This document shows, piece after piece, positions 48,597 through 59,633 of a DNA stretch of 64,000 nt. The stretch comes from Ilyonectria destructans (lineage: Eukaryota; Ascomycota; Sordariomycetes; Hypocreales; Nectriaceae). The stretch lies in the NCBI GenBank assembly GCA_020740775.1, contig JAHEWK010000006.1:2914001-2978000 (forward strand). Reading direction: 5' to 3'. Position 1 is the first letter of the stretch. Each line of letters opens with the position of its first letter. Below the pieces are notes generated by a model, which saw only the letters and a list, made by a program, of their open reading frames with translations, was not told the DNA's origin and made no database searches. The position numbers and the translations under genes are program-made.

Positions 48597-49126
48597 GCCT
48601 CTCCGCATCCACACCTCGCTCAAAGCCGTGCAATTTTCCACTTGCCCCACAACACCGCCACATGTGAAGGAACACTCCAGAAGAGAACCAAGGCCAAAGC
48701 CTCGTAGATCATCTGCCATGATTGCTTTCAATTGCTCCACCTTCCCTGGTGGCTTCTCTTTTTGTCTAGGAACCCGAATATCCTACTATCCACGCCCTAA
48801 CTCAGAAACTATACCCCAACAACCCGTAGATAAATAAACGCCTGCAATGCTGTGGATCCATCCACCTAGACCGAGGTATCCTTGGTGTAAAAACATATAT
48901 ACAAAGAACGATTTCGTTTGTCGCTCAGAAAATCGGGTATTATTAAACGTCGAATGTTGTGCTGCCTCCACCGTGCATCAACCATGAGCTTGCGTCGGCT
49001 CTCGGGCATCGCACGGTAAACCGTGTGAAGCTGGGTTCATCTAGAACCAGGCCGGGAAGAGACTCATCTAGAGCTCGTGAATGATGACCAAAAAAAACGG
49101 CGGCGACTAGCCGAGGCGGCGGGCCT

Positions 49127-50735
49127 CTATGGTCGGAGTCCCTCTTCGGGTTTCGGTCGAATCGATCTCGCTTCCAGCTGTCGTTTCCGCTCCAACTTGG
49201 CATAGTGAAGGCCACAGGCATTGCAAAGAGTCCGAGCACCGTCTGGTCCGCGTCTCCACTCGGGGGTGTCAATTCTGTTGCAGCTGTGGCATCTGCCGGG
49301 TGGTGCCGCTCGCTGATGAAAGTGTGAGCTGTGCGTCTCCTCCAAGTTCTGGGGTACACTTACACCTCGTCGCTTCTTGACCTCCGTAATTCCATACTGG
49401 GGCTTCATTCCATCTCCGTACATTGACACATCATGATCCTCTTCGTATGGACCCTTCATCTTGGCTCCCTCACGAGCTCGCTCGTTTTGAATAGATGTCT
49501 GGACCAAGTCCCTGACTTGCTCCAGAGAGCGCTTGATAAGCTCAATGTTGCTAAGCATGTCGCTAACCTCACGTTCCGTTGGCAGTCGCTCGGGAATCGG
49601 ATGTGCTCCGTGCTGCTCTTGGGCAATTCGACTATAAGCTTCCGCAAAGTTAAAAATCGTTCGGGATGAAGATCCAATCTAATCCTGGTCAGAAATGCCT
49701 TGTGTGAATGGTTAATATTTATACTCACTCTGCTCAATGAGTCTTGGTAACTCCAGCTCTCGAAATGTCTATTCACCGTAGTATCGTATCTAGCCCGAGC
49801 AGAGTACTCAGCCTCTTCCGCATGTGGAGTGCCTCGAGGGTCGTAGGGTCCTGAAAGATGAGGCGGGACACCATGTCTAGGAGAAATGGGATAGGCAGGC
49901 AGTGGCATTTGGCCTGGAGGCATTTGGCCTGGCTGGTATGAGCCAGGCGGAGGAGGCGGTGGATGCGCATACACTCCGTTGAGAGACTTTTGTTGTTCAG
50001 GATGATGGTGTTGAGGGGCCATGTCAGGCTTCGACGTGGGGCTCGGGCGACGATCAGAGACGGGGGGAAGTGGTGGTCGGCTGTTGAAAGGGGGCCTTGG
50101 TGAGTCGGAAAAGGCGGGTAAGGCATCCTGTCGGGGAGGGAATGATGTAGGATGCAAAGGTTGTGGAGGTGAGTGCTTGTCGGCATCCGAGAATGATCGA
50201 GGTCCCGATGAGAAGGGCGAGGGCAGGCTGGACCCAGGCTGCATACTGGGGGGTGCTGGAGGATATGAGCCTGGCTTGGCTCCTTGAATGACCTCGGAGA
50301 TGGAGGGCAGTGACTGGCGGTTTGAAGGCTCGTTGTCGTCAACCGACTTTCGGGGCTCCACGGAAGAAATCATGTTGGAAATGCTCGCAGCCGAGGAATG
50401 CGGGTATGCCGAGGGGAAGGATGGTTGAGGTTGATAGTGGGCGCTCGGTGTGAGGAGAGTTGCCGTGGCCATGGCGGGTGGTTCCCGATACGAAGTGTCG
50501 AGAGGATCCCGCGAGAAGGACGAGTGTTGGCGGTGGTGTTGGTATGGCTGCTGTAGTTGGTGCAAGTGGTGGCGGAGAGGGTGTTCAGAGTTAGGAGCAG
50601 AGTGACGACTGTGAGAGCGAGGGGATGTTAATATGGGAGGGGCAGATAGAAGTATGAGAACGCTGGTGTGGCAGCACTCTGCGTTTAAGGAATTCAGACA
50701 GACCTTTGTCTGGCTCCAGGGTCAGCCGCTTCCAT
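49127..50735 (-). CDS. nsdD: GATA-type zinc-finger transcription factor, NsdD/SUB-1/PRO44-like
   Basis: Four exons on the minus strand (50735-50704, 50608-49729, 49678-49364, 49312-49127) encode 470 residues. The first 290 residues are Pro/Ser/His/Gln-rich and disordered. A conserved helical region follows ([20 protein letters not shown], then [15 protein letters not shown] and an amphipathic coiled segment). A basic KKRRGRAAPPGR leads into one GATA finger, C417-x2-C420-x18-C439-x2-C442, with [20 protein letters not shown]; the 18-residue loop is typical of fungal NsdD. NsdD regulators control sexual development and restrain conidiation. The last intron (51 nt) is in frame and would be missed in a frame-only reading. 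Exon 1 uses a weak GTCTGT donor, and its frame is open upstream to an ATG at 51026, so the N-terminus is uncertain. Confidence 0.9.
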
Positions 50736-51115
50736 AGCGGGTCTGGCAATTACCAATGATGATTTGGCGCAATTTAAGGCCGTCGATACATCTGGCCTGG
50801 CTAGATCCGGCTGGGGGGTCTGGTGGTAGAGACGATGGGACGGGGTGTGCGAGAGATGTAGGAGGAAGAGGTTCAGTGGTTCGGTGGTGGAGGAGCCAGG
50901 AATGGGGTCGAGACACGGGACCAGGACTAGATGTGACGGCGGACTCTCAGGTGAGGATCGGGGGGTGGGGGGGCCGAGGAACGAAATAAGAGGCGAAGAA
51001 GCAAAGAAACAAATAATACCAAGCAAGCCACGAGGAGTGGGTAGATCTGACGCGCGATGGCGAAGGGACCCTCGTGGGTGGCGCTGGGGCGGGACGATGG
51101 CAGGGACGTCTGGGT

Positions 51116-51178
51116 CTTGGGAATCTGGGACTTGGGTCTTGGGGGGGGGGGGGTCTTCGGGGGTCTTCGGGGGGGTCT
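51116..51178. repeat. G-rich repeat with 13-nt G run (possible G-quadruplex)
   Basis: GGGTCTT/GGGACTT units followed by G13 (51141-51153) and two TCTTCGGGGG units. There are many more than four G-tracts of three or more on one strand, about 400 bp upstream of the nsdD start. Confidence 0.85.
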
Positions 51179-52107
51179 TGGTCGGCGCACCGCTAGAGAT
51201 GGGCGAAGACTGGACTGGGGGAGGGGAGTGTGCGCTATGAGTGCACTGGGAGTGTGTTCTGGAGTGCCCTGGGACTAGGAGGGATGGGGAGCGTAGCGCA
51301 AACTCAAGACAGCGGCCGCCTGTCGCGGAGCTGGCCCAATGGCCGGGGTCTGGGGACGTAGCTTTCAGGTCTGTCCAAGACAGCGAGATGGGCGGGTGGA
51401 GCCAGAAACCACGGCACTGGATTGCACTTGTCTCTAGCTGGGGGCTGACAAGACGGTCGAGGCTAGCGACGCTTTTGGCTTTTGGCTCCTAGCGACGAGG
51501 GGGCAGATCGCCCGCTACAACGTGGGCAACGGCGTCGGGCGGCGTGGGCCGGAGGGAAAGCCTCGTGTTGGAATGCACCAGTTGTCGGTACTGAACCTTG
51601 CCTTTGGCGGAGTCGTCGAGATCCTCGGGTTCTTGAAGCTTGGGACTGGGTTGCGACCCGGCGTTTGGGCAACGAACCGACAATGACACGGGAGCCGGGG
51701 CAGCACAGCGCCACTAGAATGGCGGGCAAGACGATTCCTTGCTGCTGCCAACGCGATGGCGGCGCCTGGTAGTGTATTATTCGGTGTGATGGCTGACTCG
51801 AGGCAAGAGCGAGGAACCGAAAGCGAAGGACCGGCGGTGAGAGAGACGGGGGGTTGGGCGGGCAAGAGGGTAGAGAGAGATGGAAGACGGATCGGGGATG
51901 AGATTTGCTGTGGAGTTGGTGATGTTGGTTCAAGGCGGCAAGGAAGCAGCAGGAAGCCGGAAGGAAGTAAAAGGGAAGGAAAAGGTGGGAAGCGAAAGCG
52001 GAGGAGGAAAGAGAAGAGGGATCGGGAGAAGGAGAAGGGGAGCAGCGGGAGAAAAATCAGCAAAATGTGGTGCAGCCCGGTACGAGGCCAAATGTGAGAT
52101 CAGCAGT

Positions 52108-52130
52108 CATCCATCCATCCATCCATCCAT
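52108..52130. repeat. (CATC)n microsatellite
   Basis: Nearly six perfect CATC units. Confidence 0.92.
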
Positions 52131-53724
52131 GGGATGGGGATGGACAACAGCTACGGAAAGGACCTGAGCCTCCGGGGAACCAGCAAGCCAGCCCTGGAAG
52201 ACGGAGAGCGACAGCAGACATCAGATTTGCATCCATGCCTTGTGCCTTACAATGGAGAGAGCCCGCAGCAGCTCAGCAGCCCAGGCAAGCCCCAGCCAGC
52301 CCCGGCCGGGGTTTACGATGTCAACTCCTCCGTATCGTCAGTCCAGTTCGGAGGCCTGAGCATGGATCAGCCGGTTCCAAAGTATGGGTACTTGGCATTG
52401 TCCTGTTCCTCCCGCCGGCAAACAATGTACCAGACCGTCCCGTCCCAAGGTGAATGGATGAATGCAAATGTGACAGAAGGGGTAGGAGGCAGGAAGAGGC
52501 GTGCATGCTCTGGCGGCTTGGAGCACTTCGCCGCGCAGTTGGTGCAAGGCGCTGGGCTGGTGGAGGGCGTGCTGCGGCGAGAGAGCCTGGCGTGCTGCAC
52601 CGCGCTGCACGTTTCGCAGGAGGCGGTTACCCTCGATGAAGGCTGCGGCTGGCAGTACTCTGTACCCTACCAGGGGACAAGGGGCGTGAAGTTCGCTTCC
52701 AGCGGAATCTGGTAGGGATGCCGGGGTGCAGAGACAGTTACAGCGCGGTACGGTGGAGGAAAGAAGAGGGGGAGTGCAATGTCAGGATTCGGGGAGCCAA
52801 GGAACGGAACAAGGATGTGCGGACCGGGGGAGACGGGCAATCGCGAGCCATGGAAGGTCATGAACAAAAGCCCATGTTGAGCAAAAGCGGTTTTTTTCAT
52901 TGTCTTGCAAAGACAAGGCGGTGTCATCTCTTCCGCTCGACTTGTTCTCCCCAATCTCTTTTCTCACGTCTCTCCGCCACCGGCTTAAAGATATTGTGGA
53001 AAAGGGGCTTTAGGCGCGGCCGCCTAGCAGGTGACAACCAAGGCGAAGGCGAGACATTCGGGGGGCCTCATCAACATCATCGACACAGTTGTGACAGTTC
53101 TGCACCGACAGACAGGGTCGTGACGATAGCTTCGTGCAGTAGCGCCTGGGCTTGGAGATCTCCAATCTCGAGCGCCGGAAAATGGTACGACTTGACAGGG
53201 GGGAGCCTCTGGGGGGGAGCGGCGGTCTGGCTGGGCGGCCCACAGCGAACCACCAGTAACCTCCGGACCACCCCCAGTGCCACTCAACTGGGAGCCGACA
53301 GCGTATTGTTTTTTAGTTGCCAGGGGTGGCATGGGCTTTGGAGGCGCTGCTGGGCGGGCTGCTTGCGGCTGCTCGATTTGTTTGGGCGAGTGAGGCTTGG
53401 AGCTTGTCGACTCGGGGAGGGTAGCAGATCAGGATGTGATGGATGCTGGGGTGGGCAGGGGAGTCAATTCGACAGGCGACGGCTGCAGCGCTTGGTCGCC
53501 CGCATGCACAGTTGTTGCTTTTGGCGCTGCTGCTGGACCTCTCTCGTGGCCCGCCAGGGCACCATTCCGTCGGCAGTCCGTCGCGGGGGCCTGGGTCGGT
53601 CTGCCTCCTGTCGATACATCACACCTCGATCCAGCAGGACAGCGGCGCTCACACTCTACCCTGCCCCATCCTGTCCACCCGCCCGCCTGCCGGGGTGTGG
53701 GAATGAGCGAAGGAACACCAAGGG

Positions 53725-53756
53725 CGACTGCTCGACTGTTCGACTGTTCGACTGCT
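53725..53756. repeat. 8-bp tandem repeat CGACTGYT x4
   Basis: Four units: CGACTGCT, CGACTGTT, CGACTGTT, CGACTGCT. Confidence 0.93.
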
Positions 53757-56700
53757 GGAGAGGATGCGAGATATGGATAGACGAGAGGAATATGGCATCG
53801 GGGAATGGATCATGGCCCGTCACTGTATCGGACATGGAACTTGGGACCGTCGGAAGTGGGACAGTCGGAAGTGGACAGTTGGGAGGGCAGGGAAGCTCGA
53901 CGGGTACCAGCCACGGGAAAGCCCTGACTTGTGCTGGGCGTCGACATAGCAGAACGATGGCCGATGGTCGATGAGCGAGATGGGGTCTAGATTGGGGGGC
54001 ACCCAAGCGGATGGGCGGTACCTTCGCCAGGTACGTCAGCGAGCTGGGATCACTCCCCGACTTCAGGTCGCGGCATGTACCTGCGGACCGCCCAGTTGGC
54101 CTAAGAGAGTTCCAGGTCTCAAAGGGGACATCCTGGCGTTCCCATGGCGTCGTTCCCACACACCACACCCCAGAGGGGCAGGGATCGCAGACGGCCCATC
54201 CGCCACCACGCGAAGTTGTCGACGGCGCCGGGCTGGCGGGTGCCCTTTGCCCAGATGCCCGTCACCTAATCTCGCCCAGATCAGACACGCCCTCGATTAG
54301 TGCGTCGCCCGTGCCCCTTCCATCGGGCATGGAGACGAGGAGCCCCAAAGAGCCTGAACCAACCCCCAGCAGGGACCAATTCCTCCCGAAGCGCCGTGGT
54401 TACGGAATTCCCCGCCAGCTGCCGACGACGTACAGGTACCATCACGGCCGTTCAAGGAGATTTTGTGCGTGTCATTACTACTTGACGTGTGGACGATCAG
54501 CGCGATCATATCCTCATCATCGGTCATAATCATCGCCGCCGCCTCCGCTGTTGCCGCCGCCTCTTTCCAGCGCCTTCGATCGTAGATGGACTACCGAGAT
54601 GAGATGCAGTGCACACCTTGCCACAAGGCCTACCATTTCAAACCTTGTCGTCGATGGGAGACAATGGTTGGTGGCGAGCCAGGTTGTGGTTGAACTCGTG
54701 GTGCACGACGATCTGGTGATGGCTTCCAGCGACCTTCCACTCTGGACATAAAACATCCCGACAAGCACCTGATGCCCATGCACCCCCCATCCCCCATCCC
54801 GTCCAGAGCCCTCACACAAACCTTGTCAGTCCATCTTCTGTCACTCCCGCATTAATCCACCTGTCCAACGGCAACAACAAAAAAAACCGCTCTGCTCCAC
54901 CAACACATCGTCCTGGCGAAAGAACCAATGTTCCTCCGTCCGGGCTGTAGCGGAATAGGAGGCAGAAAGTCAACCGCAGCCTCAGTCCAGGGGGCGCGCG
55001 CAAGAAAGTGATCCATCACATCGTGGTACCTCAAGCACCAGGAGACTTCTCCAAGGATGACCCCAGCGCCATCGCCCGTACCAATCTCCGCCGCCAAAAC
55101 CATTCCACTGGGCGGCTTCCAGAATGTAATAGCTCGCGAGAAACCCTTGACGCATCGTCTCGCAAGGCCACACTGACTCCGCTAGTTACCTACTAACCAG
55201 CAGACTTTACTGGCGATACGTGCTACGGTGTAACCAATTCGCATGTGCGCCCAGTGCTTGCTAGTCCAGTCGCCTAGCCGAACCATCAAAGGCGTCTCCA
55301 AAGTGCAGAGTAGCATCTCTCCCCAGCCAGTCATGGTCACTCTCAAACGTCATGTAACAGACCAGAACGCACTGGGCTGCCATCGCATCTCTGGAGGAGC
55401 AGCAAGATTACGCAGCGCATCGGACCGAGAATCGTCCACAGAAGCCCCGATGTTCCTTGCCGCTACTCGCCAGTCTTGAGGGTTTAGAATCCCATCCCCT
55501 TAGGGTCCTGTCCTTTGGGACAAGCCATGCGCCACGGGGATGAGAGACTATGCTGCTCGGAAGTCAAGGGTTCCCTGCTAGCGACTCCGCTGCCGCCCTT
55601 CCGCGTCATTCACGACCAGTTTCCAATCGCCTGGGAACTGGATGCTTTGTTGGGGTCGAGAGGCTAACCGCGACCCTGCCCTAGTCGGTCATCGCTCACT
55701 GTAACAACGCCATGCGACGTCGGTCTACTTCTCTCCAGTACCGCTGCGATCCGTCTCCCATTGTCTCACATGCGTAGACGGCCGGGCGTAGCTCTCTCGA
55801 GAGCGATAGAAACTCCAGCTCCTGCATCTCCTACTGCTCTCCCCGCACAACGCTGAGAGCAGCGCAAGCCTCTGCTTCCGACGTGGTATTCAATAGTGTG
55901 TGCGTGATGGGTCCGTGTGAGTGTGACTTTGGGAGGGACCACCAACCGGGCCCCTCCACAGCTAATTAGCCTCGATCTGCCGCCCAGCAGCGGCCACCTC
56001 CCTGCAGGGCCTGCCGAAGGCTGCTGGACGGTTAGACGGTTGCTGGACGGCTGTGGGACGGTTGAAGATGGTAAGAAAATGGTTGGCCGCTAGCTCCTCC
56101 TGAAGGATCCGCTAAATCTTTCCAGATCTCACACTCAAGCTCATGGCTCGGTCCCCAAATCTGACCATTCATCATTCCGTGCTTTTGAGTTTTGCCCGAG
56201 ACCTGAACTAACTGCAACAACTATGTAGATGCTTTTGACAGCACAAGCCCAGCACGTCAGAATTTCACCATCGGGTTATGTCGCGGCCCCATACAAATAG
56301 ATGCCTGAGGGCTTCCACAGTTAAAGTCATGTCGCTCACGATGCCATGGCACAACTCGGAGAATTCTGCCAGCTCAAATCTTGTGCTTTGTGCCATGGGG
56401 CATCGCGTTCCCACCCGAGCCCCCCGATACATTAGACTTGTTGCTGCGGCCAAACCCATCACCTTCTGACCTGTGACAAGGCTTCCCGTCCATGTTTCTT
56501 GGGCTTCTTGTGTTCCCCACTGCCCAACTGCTGGTCTCGGTTGCGACTAGCGGGCGGCGATGCCCGTTGACCACAGCCTTTCGGATCCTTCTCGTCTCCG
56601 CCTTTGAGCTGTTAGTTGAAGCTCCGCCAGTGGTGAGGCTCTCCCGACAATGCCTGTTCAACGGGCCATAACCTATGCAAACCCGGATATGTCGTTGCTT

Positions 56701-57232
56701 TTTCCCACTCCGGTCCGCGTCGAAGAACCGGCAATAGACGCAGCTCCATGGGGCCCCCTTCCGATGCGGCCATCTGTCAGTCATGTGTGCACTCATCGAA
56801 ATCCCGGGTCATACGTTTTTTCTCGCCCAAGTCCATCCGGACCATCCCCGAGCGAGTTTCCAACGGTGGACCCACTCGCGATCCGGTGCCAATGGTCGCG
56901 ATGTCACTGCACATAATGCTTGCTCTACCGCTCCAGACCCTGCCTGCTGCGGCTGCTGCGAGGGCGAGGGCGAGCAAAAGAAAAAGTCTCCATGTCTACA
57001 GGCAAGGAAGCCCCAGAAACGGTCGGCACGCGTGAAACAGCTGCCGGTCGGGCTTGGGACTTCACACGGCCGCACGACTTTGATCCAACCTCAGCTAATA
57101 CGAGAAATACTCGGATGGGTGTCATGACGCACCCGGCCGAACCACCGGATGATGGACGGTGGACGGCGCTGCGCCAGTCTTTTTGGTGTGTCCCATGCTC
57201 TGAGTTGTGCTTGAGCTGCATTGTACTTCCAT

Positions 57233-57290
57233 GTGCTGTGTGCTGTGCTCTGCTGTGCTCTGCTGTGCCGTACCACGCGCTCTGCTGTGC
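57233..57290. repeat. TGCTGTGCTC imperfect 10-bp tandem repeat
   Basis: TGCTGTGCTC units repeated with drift. Confidence 0.85.
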
Positions 57291-58541
57291 GATGCCGTCC
57301 CTACGTACGTAGCAGCTGTCATCAACGGCTTTTCCCCTCGGCCCGCACCCCCCCTCTTCTTCTCTTCGACGGGTTGACGGGTCACTCCCGTTTTCGTCGG
57401 ACCATGCCCTCTCCCGCGCATTCTAGGTGTCATCCCGACACGTCCTCCCTCACGACTTGCGCTCACCTATGCCCGATCCTGTGTCCTGCATGACCGTCAT
57501 ATGTCAATAATGTCGTGAATAACCGTCCTGCTCCCCGGATAGACGCACTGGACGTAGAAAGACAGATCACATCTCCTCTCGATATACCTCGGCAGTCAAG
57601 CCGCATTTGACCGCCGGCAGCAGCAAACCACGCCATTGACGTTGCTTCTTGAGGACTCCCTGGGCGAAATCGGATCAGGGATGTGACTCTCGGGAATAGA
57701 CAGGGGGGGGGCAGGGTCTTGGGATCGAGCGCCGGACTCTCTCTCCCATGGCAATGCGCAAATGATGTCTTTTTGCGGTAAGCCCACTGGTTGATGGGGA
57801 ATGAAAATTGTGATGACAGGCCGTTTCCCAAGCGCTGGGTCGCGGGCGGGCCCCGATGTCTGGGACAGTCGACTTCGATGGCACCCAGTGCTCTTCCAAG
57901 TCGTCAAGATGGCTGGGTCCCTAGTGCTTGACACGTTCAATGAGCGAGTCAGAAGCTCCTCCAACGCCCAGGCAAACTACTGTATGTCTAGGACGCATGC
58001 TGGCTGCTGCGTGTCAGCAACATTCCTAGTACCTTAAGATTGCGTCTGTGTGACGACCTGTCGTCCATCGACGCTGCATTGCCGCGAGTGCTCCCTTGCC
58101 TTGAATCCAATGCCTTGCAGCAACCCAGCGACATAATGGTGCGTACTATGTACGGACTACATGTGTGCAGTGTAATGCCCAGTCCCCGACGGAGAGGCCG
58201 TCTTGAAAGCGGGGATGAAGACAAATAACAACGAACAAGCACCCACTCGTTGGTCATCCAGAACCCCTATGGAAGCAATCAATCGGTAATGAGGTTCTCC
58301 ACGAAATGGCGTCAACACACGGTCCATCTTCGATTGCACCAAACAAAAAACAAGCCCAATTTCATCAACGTCCCGATGTCAGCACGGGCATCGTCTCAAG
58401 GGGTCTTCCCAGTAGGCCGAGCGTTGAGGCGGACGAGATCATGAGATCCCCACGATGCGGCGCCGGTGCGTGCACGGTTGAGCCCAAACCTAGGCCACTG
58501 GGGCTCATTCCCTGCTGCCACAGCGTGCTTTCGTGCGCCCG

Positions 58542-58569
58542 CGGCACGTACGGGGCACGTACGGGGCAC
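58542..58569. repeat. 11-bp tandem repeat GGCACGTACGG, 2.5 copies
   Basis: Two perfect GGCACGTACGG units plus GGCACG; each holds a CACGTA element. Confidence 0.9.
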
Positions 58570-59300
58570 GCCCAAAGCTATACTACCTAGGACAGGGAGT
58601 GTGAGTGCTTGCACAACGTGATAGTACCTCTCCAAGATGGCGATGGCTGTGGCCCGTAGTGGTGGGGCAGCCGATTTGGTCAGCCTGGGTTCTGCCATAG
58701 ATGCAGACCTGGAACATGCAGGCGCTGGGAGACTAGACCATGCTTCCCTGCAACGGAGGCTTGCGAGGTGGTCTGATGTCGATCGCCTCGTGCAACTTAC
58801 TCGCGGAGGCTGTGGCCGGCAGGTAGGGCAGGGAATTGGCTACTCAACGCATCGATGGCTCTTGGGACCTAGATTTTACTGCATTTGCAGCGTTGCAGCA
58901 AAAAGTGAGGATGCTCGTGTCACCTGCCCCGGCAACGCCCGGCTTGCTACTGCTGAGGGCACAAGTGACACCAAACGCATAGGCAGCAACCATCACCACC
59001 ATCACCGTCGCCACAGCCACTAACACCAGAGAGCCAGGCTACGGGTCAGACCAACTCACTATTCGGGCGTTGTTGCACCGTGACGCTAGGAGGGAATCGT
59101 GAATATCCGCTAACTTGCTCAACCCCCGATGCAATGTGTACTGTCCGGGGCAGTGTAGCGCCCTGTGGCTTCAAGGGACACCAGGGGAACGCCGGGACGA
59201 CGCCGGAGGGTTACGGGCCACAAGCCCGCAGCAATAGACCCATGAGGCGGAGGTCAGCGGTGGGAGGGGCGCGCAAAGGGTGGTTGTGAACCCAGCGTAC

Positions 59301-59318
59301 GTGTGTGTGTGTGTGTGT
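59301..59318. repeat. (GT)9 microsatellite
   Basis: Nine perfect GT dinucleotides. Confidence 0.95.
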
Positions 59319-59594
59319 AGTATATGTGCGTTGTGTGTGATGGGATATGCGAGGAGCCGTGATGGGGAGTTGGCTGATCGGCTCCGTGGCGGTGGTGACA
59401 CAGCCAACTCAGCAACACATCGAGCAACCACGGCGGCTGGCTACCTCCCGACAACCCTAGTCAGCAACATGTTTTACCGTGGCTGCAATTGCTTTGCCGT
59501 ACTTCGTACGGTTTGCCCTTGTCCACCTCCATGAGGAAAAGAGGGTGTTTCTTTGACGCCACATGCCGTCCAAAATGGAAACTGCGTTGGCTAA

Positions 59595-59633
59595 AGCAAG
59601 GCAAGACAAGGCAACCTAAGACAAGGCAAAGCC
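59595..59633. repeat. imperfect AAGGCAAGAC repeat
   Basis: Repeated GCAAGGCAAGAC-type units on the plus strand, with drift. Confidence 0.75.

Larger units (their letters stand above)
41498..49126. other. 7.6-kb gene-poor stretch
   Basis: This holds the gcs1 3' flank, then only overlapping chance frames on both strands with no domain. Visible structure is limited to short tandem repeats (41941-41985, 43203-43285, 44069-44107, 48556-48596). I found no transposon coding sequence, tRNA or rRNA. A lncRNA or fast-evolving small genes cannot be excluded from sequence alone. Confidence 0.45.
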
